From NCBI GenBank assembly GCA_002803225.1, contig NXFV01000590.1, forward strand, positions 1-21,217: 21,217 bases of DNA, in the 5' to 3' direction. This DNA is from Gamarada debralockiae. Taxonomy: Eukaryota; Ascomycota; Leotiomycetes; Helotiales; Hyphodiscaceae. The position numbers and the translations under genes are program-made. The stretch's first letter is position 1. Each line of letters begins with the position of its first letter. The notes beneath the pieces are model-generated. The model saw only the letters and a list, made by a program, of their open reading frames with translations, was not told the origin of the DNA and ran no database searches. Positions 1 to 8,938 of this stretch are shown in pieces.

Positions 1-54
1 AGACGAGTAGCCTTAGAAGGGGGATAGTTGTAATAAGAGCCTAGCTCCTGAAAG

Positions 55-112
55 TACACGGGCGATTGTACGGGCGATTATATAGGCGATTTCACATAGC
101 GATTATTACCTG
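55..112. repeat. Short degenerate tandem repeat, GGCGATT core
   Basis: Four imperfect copies of a 12-14 bp unit built on GGCGATTNTA follow one another, the last reading AGCGATTATTA. A second small array built on GTCAGCAGTTA follows at 147-205. Both are simple local duplications with no visible coding function. Confidence 0.55.
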
Positions 113-446
113 AGCCAGGCTCAATATATCGGCACAGTTAGGAACAGTCAGCGATTAGTCAGCAGTTAGTCAGTATACAGTCAGTTGCAGAGTCAGCAAC
201 AGTATAGCTAGCATATAAAGCTAGGAGTCTAGAGTAAAGGATAAGTAAGGCCTATTGACCCTACTTGGGGAAGGCAAGCTTAAGTTTATATCACACAAGC
301 GCACTAGTACTACAGAACCTCTTTCCAATACAATCACTATTGTCTCCCTCCCCTTATTGCTACTTCTCCGATATACTGTAATCCCTCCTGCTGCCCTCCA
401 GCTACTAGTAGCTGTTACATTAGTATTTTTATAATATAGTACCTTT

Positions 447-527
447 GTCGAAGTGTCTCCCCTGTAAGACCCCTTTTTATCGAGTTATTGAAGTGTCTCC
501 CCCGTGAGATCCCTTTTCATCGAGCTG
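447..527. repeat. Two-copy direct repeat of about 40 bp
   Basis: The block GAAGTGTCTCCCCTGTAAGA followed by CCCC, TTTT and ATCGAG occurs twice in tandem, ending near 484 and near 524. Most differences between the copies are transitions (CTGTAAGAC versus CCGTGAGAT). No gene is associated with it. Confidence 0.65.
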
Positions 528-1540
528 TCATAGTTATTATATACTCTATGATAATAGGGCCACTTTAGTAAAGTCACTATAAGTCAGTGTATATATTTAT
601 AGACTTTTATTTTCTTTAAGAACAGCTATACCTCTTATAAATTAGATAATATAATATAGTTAAGCTTATATATTTTTTTTATATAACTATACCTTTATAT
701 GATTTTAGCGCGATAGTAACTAAGAGAAGTTTCTACGCTACTATATACTGTAGTACAGTTTAGTATTATATGCAGGAATACTCTGGATTTTTGTATTATA
801 AGCTATAGTAGTTTAGATTATAGTATTAAAAGTCAGTATGCTTTAAGCTATAGTATGCCGAAGAAAAGGAGCTAACAATAGTATAGCCTTTTTTAGTTAT
901 ATTATTATAGCTAATATATTTTGGTCTAAGGAATATAACGATGTGATTACTAAAATAAGCTAAGTCTAGATCTAGGGAGTTAAAGTCAGCCCCCTTCCTT
1001 AAATAGTAATTAAAATAGATTAAATATAACTATTTCTATCTTAAGAAGCTAGATTTAAATACTTTAATTCTAAAAATAAGTTAAGTGCTATTAGTCTTTT
1101 AATAATTTTTATTTATATAATACTCTATTTCGTTCTTAATTATATTTAATAGGTCTTTAAAAAAATTTATACAAAGCTTAAACGATGTCTAGATAGACGA
1201 TATAAGCGGCTAGATAACAGGAGTAATAAGCCTACCTCTTTGAAATTTTCTTAGTATTATCCTTAAATTAGTAAGGTCGGATTTGGCGACTACAGACAAT
1301 TAAAGTAGACCTAGTATTATCTTGTAAATATCTTAGATTATCTAATTGATAATAACTACTATTAATACCCTCTAGTTTAATTAGGCGGCGTTTGTAGCTA
1401 AGTATTACCCTAGCCATTAAATTAGACTCTTGCTTTATTTTAATTTAGACTACTATAACCTGAGGTTACTATAACTAAGATTACTAGAGGAGTATTATAG
1501 AGATAAGGTTTTAGGAACTTACGCGGCTAGTGACTAAGAT

Positions 1541-1930
1541 AGGCCTTAGTCTTAGGAGCTATAATCCCCTAGAAGTATTAACCTAGGAGCTATACCTTCC
1601 TAGAAGCTTTCTCCTAGTTCTAATAGTAACCTAGGAGCTATCCTCTCTTAGAAGCTTTCTCCTAGAGACTTATGCCTTTAAAGTCTATACTCCTAGGACC
1701 TTACGACTAAGAGACCACGTCTCCTAGGTCTACCCTCCTAAGACCTTATAGCTCCTAGGAGACTATATCTCCTAGGTCTATACTCCTAGGACCTTATAGC
1801 TCCTAGGAAACTACCTCTCTTAAGAACTTTATTTTATAAACTCAAGGCTTTTAAGAGGAAGTTCTTAAGAGCTTATAGCTCCTAGGACCCTTACTATAGG
1901 AGCTTCCTCTAGGCTATAATAGAAAACCCA
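1541..1930. repeat. Palindrome-rich minisatellite, CTCCTAGGAG core
   Basis: About ten irregular units carry the perfect palindrome CTCCTAGGAG or halves of it. Typical pieces are CTAGGAGCTATA, AGAAGCTTTCTCCTAG and GGACCTTATAGCTCCTAGGA. Unit length varies (roughly 20-45 bp) and neighbouring units can be in opposite orientation, because the core is self-complementary. The array could form hairpins if single-stranded. A copy of the 15-bp minisatellite seen at 3396-3631 abuts it on the right (about 1915-2000). Confidence 0.7.
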
Positions 1931-2060
1931 AGTAGTCTAAGCTATAGTAGTTTAAGTTATAATTATCTTAGTTATAGTATTATAAATACTAAAAATAGGT
2001 ATAGTGACTAAGATAAATCTTTAAGGAGTACAAGGCTTTTAAGAGAACGCTCTTTCTTTT

Positions 2061-2276
2061 TTATAGAACTATATATCTTAAAGCCTTTATAGTATTATTC
2101 TTCTCCCTTTGAATATTAGACTTTATATCTATTATATTTCCTTTATTATCCTTTACTAAAAACTCTTTTAAAGTATTCTCCTTTCTTATAAGCTTTATTA
2201 AAAAACCTTCCTTTAACTTAAGTTTCTCTTTAGTCTTTTTTACTTCTTTAGAAAAGTGACTTTTTACTAATTTGTC
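2061..2276 (-). pseudogene. Possible coding fragment, unidentified
   Basis: On the minus strand a frame stays open for 71 codons from 2276 down to a TAA at 2061-2063, unusual for this TA-saturated stretch. It has no ATG. The translation is rich in Lys, Leu and Glu and contains pieces such as EKLKLKEGFLIKLI, NTLKEFLVKDNKGNIIDIK and NNTIKALRYIVL, which looks like soluble alpha-helical protein rather than random AT-rich translation. Upstream the frame hits several TAA codons that could be RIP-altered CAA. I do not recognise the family and it may be chance. Confidence 0.25.
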
Positions 2277-2731
2277 TTATCTTTAATGATTTTAAAGATT
2301 AAGCTTTACTTTCCGATTTTTACTAGCTAAGTAAATTCTCTTCTCGTTCTCTTTTATTATAAAGCGATATTAATATAATTTAGAACTTATCTTTAATATA
2401 TTATAAGGAACTTGGATTCTTAGTAGCGCTATTATTAGAGACCTTTAAATATTCAAGAATAAGTATAAATTTAATTAGTAATAGTTAAATAAAATTAATA
2501 CCTATTTTTTTTATTTATTTGAAATTACATTTAAGTATTTCAATAAGAGGAGCCTTATAATTACTAGATCTAGATTTAGCTCTTTAGTCTAAATCTAAAA
2601 TTGTTCACAAATTATCTAATATATAAGAGGGAGCCGAATCCGGGCGCTTTTAGAACTCTTTTATTATAGTTCAAGTAGGGGAGCTGAATTTAGACGCTTC
2701 TATCTAAAATCTAATCTTAAGCTCTTACTAA

Positions 2732-2858
2732 AGTCTTTGCCCTTAGTCTCTGCCCCCAGTCTCTGCCCCCGGTCTCTGCACCCTATCTCTGTACCCTATC
2801 TTTATACCCTATCTTTGCCCCCTGTTTCTGCCCCCTGTCTTTGCCCCTCCCCTAATCT
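2732..2858. repeat. 13-bp minisatellite, pyrimidine-rich
   Basis: Nine tandem copies of a 13-bp unit near AGTCTCTGCCCCC run across this block, with mostly C/T differences between units (CTCTGCACCC, CTTTATACCC, CTTTGCCCCC). The strand bias is strong: this strand is almost purine-poor. The reading frame that crosses it encodes Pro/Ser/Leu repeats only because of the repeat and is not a gene. Confidence 0.85.
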
Positions 2859-2994
2859 ATGCCTCTCTGTTATAGTACTCATATTATCCCGCTCCCTATA
2901 TACTCTATTTAAAATTGCCTTATTAATTGGCTAGTAGTTGTAATAGATTAGAAGATAAGCTGTAAGAACCTTGCTGTAGATCTTGATTCTTAAC

Positions 2995-3270
2995 CCGTAC
3001 GCTAGCGCAATTCAAACGCCAGCGCTTCCGATACGTCAGTTCCCTATACTAGCACCTTAGTCCCTCTTTTACGCTAGCGACTCTTATGCGCCAGCACAAT
3101 TTTAGACGCCGGCGCTATAGGGGCCGATTCTGACCTTCTCTTACGCCAGTAACTCTTATGCGCCAGCGCAATTCAGACGCTAGCGTCGGGGTTGATTCTA
3201 ACCTAACCCTTTCTTATGCTAGAGCTTATTGCACGTCAGCGATCCTCGTGCGCCAGCGCCTTAGGGTATG
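2995..3270. repeat. GC-richer degenerate repeat cluster, ACGCCAGCG core
   Basis: Motifs ACGCCAGCG, ACGCTAGCG and GCGCCAGCGCAATT recur about ten times with irregular spacing, often followed by ACTCTTATGCGCCAGC or AATTCAGACGC. It is clearly richer in G+C and CpG than its surroundings. The GC-rich islands are interrupted by CCTAACCCTTTCTTATGC-type spacers. No coding frame is supported. Confidence 0.7.
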
Positions 3271-3395
3271 CTAATCTTTATGAGTTAAGCGGACACTTAT
3301 ACTAGTCTACTCCGGATCTAAATAGTAGCTAGTAAGCTAAAAGTTTCCCTACTAGTACATTTGGACCTATATAGGCACCTTGTGTCGTACTCTCA

Positions 3396-3631
3396 GTTGT
3401 AGTAGTTAAAGTTGCAGTAGTTTAAGTTGCAGTGGTCCAAGTTATAGTGGTCCAAGTTGCAGTGGTCCAAGTTATAGTAGTCCAGGTTGTAGTAGTCCAA
3501 ATTATAGTAGTCCAAGTTGTAGTAGTTCAAGTTGCAGTGGTTTAAGTTGCAGTGGTTCAAGTTGTAGTGGTTCAAGTTGTAGTAGTTCAAGTTACAGTGG
3601 TCCAAGTTGTAGTGGTTCAAGTTGTAGTACT
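3396..3631. repeat. 15-bp minisatellite, 16 units
   Basis: About sixteen head-to-tail units of GTTGCAGTGGTTCAA, with variants GTTGTAGTAGTCCAA and GTTATAGTGGTCCAA. Units differ almost only by C/T or G/A. Because 15 is divisible by three, the minus strand reads as an open Asn-Leu-Asp-His/Tyr-Tyr pentapeptide repeat of 75 codons; this is a by-product, not a gene. The array ends in CTAAAAATAGGT, the same 12-mer that ends a more degraded copy near 1985-1998, so this is a dispersed repeat family. Confidence 0.9.
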
Positions 3632-3744
3632 ACAAATGCTAAAAATAGGTGCTTAAAAATAGATTGAACTAGTACGTCTAGAAGCCCGCTAATCTCTGAA
3701 TCACGTGATTAAAATCCACATAGGAAGTTGTTGGTCCATGCCAC

Positions 3745-3826
3745 GTACTAGTCTATACTTTACTAAATCTCTATTGGCTCCTGCTGCTACGTCGAAATTG
3801 TACTAATCCAGGCATTGTACTAGTAC
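3745..3826. repeat. Outer inverted repeat, left arm
   Basis: Begins GTACTAGTCTATACTTT and ends GTACTAGTAC. Its reverse complement, with substitutions and a small indel, lies at about 9218-9287. Shared blocks include CTATTGGCT, TTGTACTA(A/G)TCC and GGCATT. The two arms enclose the minisatellite and the 4011-9024 insertion, so they look like the ends of an older, short MITE-like element of a few hundred bp. No clear target duplication was found outside the arms. Confidence 0.65.
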
Positions 3827-3888
3827 TTATTTGGGGATCTATAGGTCTAATTAGGATAGCGTGGAATTTATTGGGGGTGATCCACTAG

Positions 3889-4010
3889 GTACTAGTCCAC
3901 TCGTCGTACTAGTACGCTTGTTATACTGGTCCACTTGTTATACTGGTACGCTCATTGTACTAGTACGCTTGTCATACTAGTCCACTTGTCATACTGGTCC
4001 ACTTGTCATA
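3889..4010. repeat. 17-bp minisatellite, left part (interrupted)
   Basis: Seven units close to TACTGGTCCACTTGTCA. Variants carry TACTAGTACGCTTGTTA and TACTGGTACGCTCATTG. The array stops exactly at the TA (4009-4010) that precedes the large element and resumes with the TA at 9025-9026 in perfect register. This side and 9025-9165 were therefore one continuous array before insertion. Confidence 0.92.
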
Positions 4011-4096
4011 CAGTCGCTAACGAAATCGGCTTCCCCTCAAACTTACTGTAAAAGTTTCAGCGACGCTCGCTAGACAGGGATATCCACAGGCACCTT
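4011..4096 (+). repeat. Left terminal inverted repeat of the 5-kb element
   Basis: Matches the reverse complement of 8939-9024 at 73 of 86 positions without gaps. The outermost 11 bases CAGTCGCTAAC are identical and the block from 4023 to 4043 is a perfect match. Further shared blocks are GTTTCAG and TAGACAGGGATA. Most mismatches are transitions, as expected from RIP. Confidence 0.9.
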
Positions 4097-4412
4097 GCCA
4101 GAAGAGGCTAGACGCTACATATAATCTTGGCAAGTAACAGCTAGTTTTTACGATATTACTTGAGCTATTTTATACTCGCACACATTTCCGCTATTTTCTT
4201 GGCTACGTAGTTAATAAATCTTAGCTAATAAAATGATTATTGCTTAAAATAAGTTATCAGAAATAAGTTGAAAGGTAAAAGTGAAGCTTCTAGAATCTTC
4301 TAGCTTAAATAATCCTAACATCTTAAGATCTATCTAACTAACATATAAAGCTTACCTTCCTTAAGCCTCTCTTTATTAAAGTCATAAAAATAATATAAAA
4401 TGAAATAATAAA

Positions 4413-5625
4413 TTAGTTAATATGTATGTATAGTAGCTTGATGACGGTCGCGTGCCCATTCCTAGCAGCCCAAGATGGCGGCGTCTGACCACGGTTATCC
4501 TTCGAGTTGACCTCGACCTGGCTAGTCGCCAGTAGCAGCTTAACGACGGCCTCGTGCCTATTCCTAGCAGCCCGAGATAGTGGCGTCCGAACGTTAGCAT
4601 CCTTTGAGTCGACCTTGACTTGGCTAGTCGCGAGTAGTAGCTTGAGGACAGCCTCGTGCCCATTTATAGCAGCCCAAGATAGTGGCGTCCGACTGTCATT
4701 ATCCTTCCAATTAACGTCGACCTAGCTAGTTGCGAGCAGTAGCTTGACGACAGCCGCGTACCCATTCCCAGCAGCCCGAGATAGTGGCGTCCGAACGTTA
4801 GCATCCTTTGAGTTGACCTTGACTTGGCTAGTCGCGAGTAGTAGCTTGAGGACAGCCTCGTGCCCATTTATAGCAGCCCAAGATAGTGGCGTCCGACTGT
4901 CATTATCCTTCCAATTAACGTCGACCTAGCTAGTCGCGAGTAGCAGCTTGACGACGGCCTCGTGCCCATTTACAGTAGCCCAAGATAGCGGCGTCTGACT
5001 GTAAGTATCCTTCGAGTCGACCTCGACCTGGCTAGTCGCCAGTAGTAGCTTGACGACGGCCTCGTGCCCATTCCTAGTAGCCCAAGATAGTAGCGCCCGA
5101 CTGTAAGTATCCTTCGAGTTAACCTCGATTTAGCTAGTCGCGAGCAGTAGCTTGACGACAGCCGCGTACCCATTCCTAGTAGCCCGAGACAGTGGCGTCC
5201 GAACGTCATCATCCTTCGAGTCGACCTTAACCTGGCTAGTCGCGAGTAGTAGCTTGATGACAGCCTTATGCCTATTTATAGTAGCCCAAGATAGTGGCGT
5301 CCGACCGTTATTATCCTTCTAATTAATGTCGACTTAGCTAGTCGCGAGTAGCAGCTTAACGACGGCCTTATGCCTATTTATAGTAGCTTAAGATAGCGGC
5401 GTCTTACTGAGAGTATCCTTCGAGTCGACCTCGACTTAGCTAGTCGCGAGTAGTAGCTTAACGACAGCCTTATGCCTATTCCCAGTAGCCCAAGACAGTA
5501 GCACCCGACTAGATTGACTGTCTTTCAAGTTCAAGTCTATACTATCTTTAAGAAGTAGTTGGTCTACTACTGTATTATACCTGTTCCTAGCGGCCCACGA
5601 CAGTGGCCCCCGACCGAATTGGCCT
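4413..5625 (-). repeat. Twelve tandem ankyrin repeats (102-bp units)
   Basis: Within the HET-ankyrin relic, a 102-bp (34-codon) unit recurs; its NG-H/AAxW segment is recognisable at 4455, 4557, 4659 and so on every 102 bp to 5475, with a twelfth, slightly longer unit near 5580. Each encodes a variant of TPLSWA..NGHEAVVKLLLATS on the minus strand. Units are very similar, and differ mainly at C/T and G/A positions. Open frames on the other two minus frames and on the plus strand (Met-Gly-Thr-Arg and Ala-Ser-Ser-Ser-Leu types) are only shadows of this repeat. The stop TAA is at 4413-4415, shortly after the last KLL. Confidence 0.92.
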
Positions 5626-6623
5626 TTTAGTATATATAGATGCGCTTGTTTAAACGCTATCTCATAACCTTTTATTGCTTCTCGAAGCATCTTGTCTACT
5701 TTTTTAAACTCTTCTATGTCATCTAATATTATTGCTATGTTTTATGTTCTAGTTGCGTTGTCTAAATCGCCTCCTAACTCTTTCTTTAAATGGTTTGACT
5801 CCCATCCGTTTGTTTATACTAAGGCTTTGTATTCTCTAACCTAGTCCTAGAGGAGTAGAAAATCGCGCGCAAAGAGCTTTGGCCATTTGATATATTTACG
5901 CTCTGATTGTCCGGTCTCTAGAGGAGAAGCTGCAATTATAACAATAAGAAAATAGTTCTTATGTAATCTGATTATTATAGGATTTAAAGTACCTTGAAGA
6001 AGGCAAATGAAGTCTCCATCTTGGATAGGTTTTACTAAGGGTTAGAGAGTCTAATAAGCGCTCTACTCTTTCTTATAGTCTAGCTGCCCGGGTATGTTTT
6101 TGAAAATGATATCTACGCCCTGGCTACTATCCAAAGAAATAGTGTTTTATACTGAAGATATCCTTCTAAGAATATAGCCTTTACTCTTGATTAATGCAAT
6201 ACTCTTGTTACTGCAAGCTTCCACAGATATCTTGTCAGAGAGAAGAAATTTGGCTAGTCGTAGTAAGAGTTCCTCCCATTTATCTGAGTAGTTAGGTAAT
6301 AGTTTAGCATTGCTAAGATTATCAGGTTTTATGCCACTTATACTAAGTAAGGCATATACCCTATTATGAAGCAGAGTAGCCTTATGATTATAGTACATAT
6401 CTATTAGCTTACCTAGAGTGCATATAGCTTGCGGAAGTCCGCCTATCTTAAATATCGCTCCCCTTATCAGGTAAGCCACTAAACGGATCAAACTTTGTAA
6501 GTCTACGTGAGTTTCAAAGAACCCCTTTAATGAATCTATACCTAAGCAGAAAGCGTATCTATCAATCTCTGTAGGACCACACATAATAAGAATATACCGA
6601 GCTGCGGCAACTTCTTAAAGAAT

Positions 6624-6677
6624 CTAACACGACTTTTAGTAAATTCTACGAATATTATTAAGTGTCAATTCCCTTAC
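6624..6677 (-). other. Intron in the HET-ankyrin gene (54 bp)
   Basis: On the minus strand the interval starts GTAAGG, contains TTTACTAAA as a plausible branch site and ends GTTAG. Removing it joins WFKCV-W to ILQEVAAAR, the conserved end of the HET domain. Its length is a multiple of three, so frame is unaffected. The donor and acceptor are still intact. Confidence 0.75.
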
Positions 6678-6820
6678 CTAGACACACTTAAACCAACCTC
6701 GTTTAAGTAGTACTTGAATCGTTTCGTTATTTGAGGAATAGGTAGCCTTACGTCTAGCAGCGCGTATCTCTTTAAGCGCTTGGTCGCTATTATTTGCCGC
6801 CTCTCCGAGCCAAACAAGTA

Positions 6821-6847
6821 CAATCGGTTCCGGTGAGTGATCGGCAA
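6821..6847 (+). repeat. Tc1 terminal inverted repeat, left
   Basis: 27 bp, starting CAATCGGTTCCGGTGAGTG. It differs from the reverse complement of the right end (8095-8121) by one base, A versus T at the twentieth position. Flanked outside by the duplicated TA. Confidence 0.95.
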
Positions 6848-6938
6848 AAATCAAAAACGCCACTCCTACCTTTAGCACTTAATAACTCAACAACCAACAG
6901 ATATAAATTCATGATTTTTGGACCAAAATGTAGCTAAC

Positions 6939-7997
6939 TCAATACTTAATCGATCCCCCCTTGTTCTTCAAACACATGTTCAATCGTTTCGGCATAGATG
7001 CGTTAAGCTTCAAGAGGCTTTCCTTCGAAATTGTAGGCCATATTTCCTTTAACGCACGCTCCATCATTCCAATATTCTTGATCTTGTGCCTTCTCTTACC
7101 AAGAAGTATCTTGATTTGCCTCCACAAATTTTCAATTAGAGAGAGATCCGAAGATTGTGGCGGCCAGCGGAGTCGTTTGACCTTCTGCTTATCAAGGTAA
7201 TTTGTAACTAGTTTAGCCTTGTGCTAAGGGGCATTATCTTCTTGCATAACAACCCCAAGGCTATATTTCCTTCTTATTCGACGATAGAAAGGCAAGAAGT
7301 GCTTTTTGACAGTCTCCAAATAACGCTTAGCTGTTATTGTACCCCCCTTCTTAATGATTACTAAAGGACCTATCTCATCCCCATAAAAACACGACCAAAC
7401 TCCAACAGTTGTGCGTCCAGACTTGAAGCTAGGCTTTAGATTCTTCTCCAAGTACTCTTCTCTAGCGCTGCGTATAACATAAAAGACACTACCATCAGCT
7501 CCTACATAGAATGTAACCTTATCTGACCAACACATATAATTGTAGTTCCTTTTCATGCGTTTTTCTTCCTTACACCACACTACCCGACCCTTCTTGTGTC
7601 CTTGCGTAAGGAGAGGCTTCTTACGAGGTCGTCGTTTTGATTTGCCAGTATTCTTAAGGATTTTGCGCACAAGATTGCGGCTTAACTGCTTGGTGGATTT
7701 GGACGGTGTGGCTAGTGCGTGAAGGGTCGCTTTTGTGTCCTTGCTTGCAGCTTGTAGAAGTGCTCTATTATCTCGATCGGTTGTCTTTAGCTTGCCCCCT
7801 GGCCGGGGCTTGTTATAATAGCTTGCGCGGCCATATTCCTCATATCGTTCGATAATGGAGTAAATTGTACTGCGGGGTAGGTTCTCAAGCTCTTTTATCT
7901 GGGGGATCGAGTACCCAGCTTTCCAACGACCGATAACATCGGATCTGCGAGTAGGAGAGTGCTCCCTGCGATTGGTTTTTGGCTTGTAAACACCCAT
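6939..7997 (-). pseudogene. Tc1/mariner-type transposase, one internal stop
   Basis: Cut-and-paste DD34E transposase. I chose ATG 7997 (MGVYKPKTNRREHSP); the frame is open further upstream to 8105 but without an ATG. N-terminal helix-turn-helix at about residues 17-60 (VIGRWKAGYSIPQIKEL, PRSTIYSIIERYEEYG), then a second DNA-binding part to about 130. Catalytic residues: Asp159 in CWSDKVTF, Asp254 in QEDNAP and Glu289 in DLSLIENLW, the last two separated by 34 residues as is typical of Tc1. WPPQSSDL precedes the Glu. The only visible lesion is TAG at 7224-7226 (codon 258), where Trp or another residue stands in relatives; the frame continues to a TGA at 6939-6941, 353 codons in all. A TGG to TAG change would fit RIP or ordinary C-to-T decay. 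Non-functional as read unless the stop is bypassed. Confidence 0.93.
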
Positions 7998-8094
7998 GGT
8001 TGTGTTGATAGGTAAGAAAAGAAGGAATTGTGGATTTATTGTGGGAGAAGGTGGGGTATATGCCCCGCTACGAGCTAAACAAAAAGCGGTAAAA

Positions 8095-8121
8095 TTGCCG
8101 AACACTCACCGGAACCGATTG
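8095..8121 (-). repeat. Tc1 terminal inverted repeat, right
   Basis: Reverse-complement partner of 6821-6847, 26 of 27 positions matching. The duplicated target TA follows at 8122-8123 and is also part of the Val130 codon of the interrupted HET gene. Confidence 0.95.
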
Positions 8122-8511
8122 TACATGGCTTGCTTGACTATAGATCTTCGCCATAAGCTGAATTTATTGTGCTTTCTCTTCGTTATTTTTTTGGTTGATA
8201 TAAATAGTATCTATCTATATAATTCGTTCAAGGGAGGAATTTCGAAGATATAATAACGCTATATAAAGATTTATTATCACAGGCAACTCGTGTTTATATT
8301 CGCCTATATAAATAGGCAAAGTAACTTTCGGATTGCCCCATACGTAGGATAAAGCGTTATATAAATACATTTGTTGGCTTAGATCCTATAGATTGTAGTC
8401 GAAAAGTTCGTAATATATTTTGGCCGTACTCTAATCTTTACATAGCTTTAGGCGAAGTAAACGAATACTATCAGGCCCTAGCGAAAGGCGGGAATAATAG
8501 TACGCGGACAT

Positions 8512-8938
8512 CGTACAAGAGCTAGTGCTCGGAACTTTGAACTGGTATACGTGGGGCAACTCTAAGGGATATTATAATGAGCATAGCATTCTCGTCGTGT
8601 TACGATTATATTGCGGCTATATTGCAGTTATACGCTAGCGGTTACTAGGGTGATATTGCAACCTAGTTTTATACCTTAGGCTAAGAATTATTTAGCTGGT
8701 ACAGTGCTCAACGTAAAATATGTGAGTGTTCAGGGCGGAAATTGAGTTTACTAGCGCTGGTGTCCTAAGCGTGTAAATGATCTGCTGTCTGCTGCATAGT
8801 GAGATCTGTGGGAGAAGTTGATCCGGCTGTGCGTTTTGACGTTAAAGCCAGCCGCGGCGCATAGCCTCCCTTGCGCCACGTTCAAATGTATAACTGAGTT
8901 ATATATTCCCCCGAACCTAGCGCTTAGCCAATTAAAGT
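8512..8938 (-). other. Upstream region of the HET-ankyrin gene inside the element
   Basis: About 430 bp between the HET ATG and the right inverted repeat. It is less AT-skewed than most of the window, with GCCGCGGC and GGCGCAAGG patches around 8850-8880. A 78-codon frame (8751-8987) runs into the inverted repeat but shows no domain I recognise, so I treat it as chance. The region should hold the cargo gene's promoter; I see no clear TATA or CAAT arrangement that I would defend. Confidence 0.5.

Larger units (their letters stand above)
1..1540. other. AT-rich RIP-eroded region, no recognisable gene
   Basis: I see no coding region that can be supported here. The sequence is dominated by TA, TAG and TAA in all frames, as expected of DNA worn by repeat-induced point mutation. 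Short tandem motifs occur at 55-112, 147-205 and 447-527 and are listed separately. A minus-strand frame around 840-1190 gives a few dozen residues of plausible protein texture when TAA/TAG are read as Gln/Trp, but I recognise nothing in it and do not call a gene. Confidence 0.6.
6821..8121 (-). mobile_element. Tc1-type transposon nested in the HET domain
   Basis: A 1,301-bp element flanked by TA at 6819-6820 and 8122-8123. Both ends read inward CAATCGGTTCCGGTGAGTG, and the inverted repeat extends to 27 bp with one mismatch. It holds one transposase gene on the minus strand. Excision with one TA restores the HET reading frame exactly (codons GTA CTT GTT TGG, Val-Leu-Val-Trp). Its base composition is far less TA-skewed than the flanks. 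It looks young: one premature stop in the transposase and nearly identical ends. Confidence 0.95.
4413..8511 (-). pseudogene. HET-domain/ankyrin-repeat gene, RIP-mutated, split by Tc1
   Basis: Relic of a fungal incompatibility-type protein, a cytosolic allorecognition/cell-death regulator by family. It starts at ATG 8511 (MSAYYYSRLSLGPDSIRLL). Coding pieces are 8511-8122, 6818-6678 and 6623-4413; together, minus the transposon and one 54-bp intron, they give 913 codons plus TAA. The HET domain (PF06985) shows ALSYVWG near residue 53, IDTIYINQ, QLMAKIYSQASHV up to residue 130, then VWLGE across the insertion and EVAAARYILIM. A linker (about 190-510) contains YALLSI, LLPNYSDKWEELL and REAIKGYEIAF. 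Twelve ankyrin repeats (LSWA..NGHEAVVKLLL) fill 514-913. All pieces share one frame with no frameshift. In-frame stops are TAG or TAA at expected Trp or Gln positions. It is the sole cargo of the 4011-9024 element. Confidence 0.9.

Noticed and set aside
840..1190. Minus-strand texture suggesting a gene (GADFNSLDLDLAYFSNHIVIF type).
   Set aside because: A competing frame looks equally protein-like and neither matches a family I know; too weak to annotate.
2737..2934. Plus-strand frame of 65 codons rich in Pro, Ser, Leu and Cys.
   Set aside because: It is created by the 13-bp minisatellite; composition and periodicity follow the repeat.
3393..3620. Minus-strand frame of 75 codons, Asn-Leu-Asp-His pentapeptide repeat.
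   Set aside because: The unit is 15 bp, so any stop-free unit stays open; no start context or domain, and a decayed copy elsewhere is not open.
3396..4010. Regularly spaced short repeats considered as a CRISPR array.
   Set aside because: Units are directly adjacent without unique spacers, and the window is fungal in every other respect.
4382..5212. Several open frames of 60-93 codons on both strands (MGTRLSSSYYSRLAK and TASCPFIAAQDSG types).
   Set aside because: They are off-frame readings of the 102-bp ankyrin repeats. The true frame is minus strand and gives LSWA..NGHEAVVKLLL.
6961..7200. Plus-strand frame opposite the transposase C-terminus.
   Set aside because: It is antisense to the DD34E region with WPPQSSDLSLIENLW, which is clearly the coding strand.
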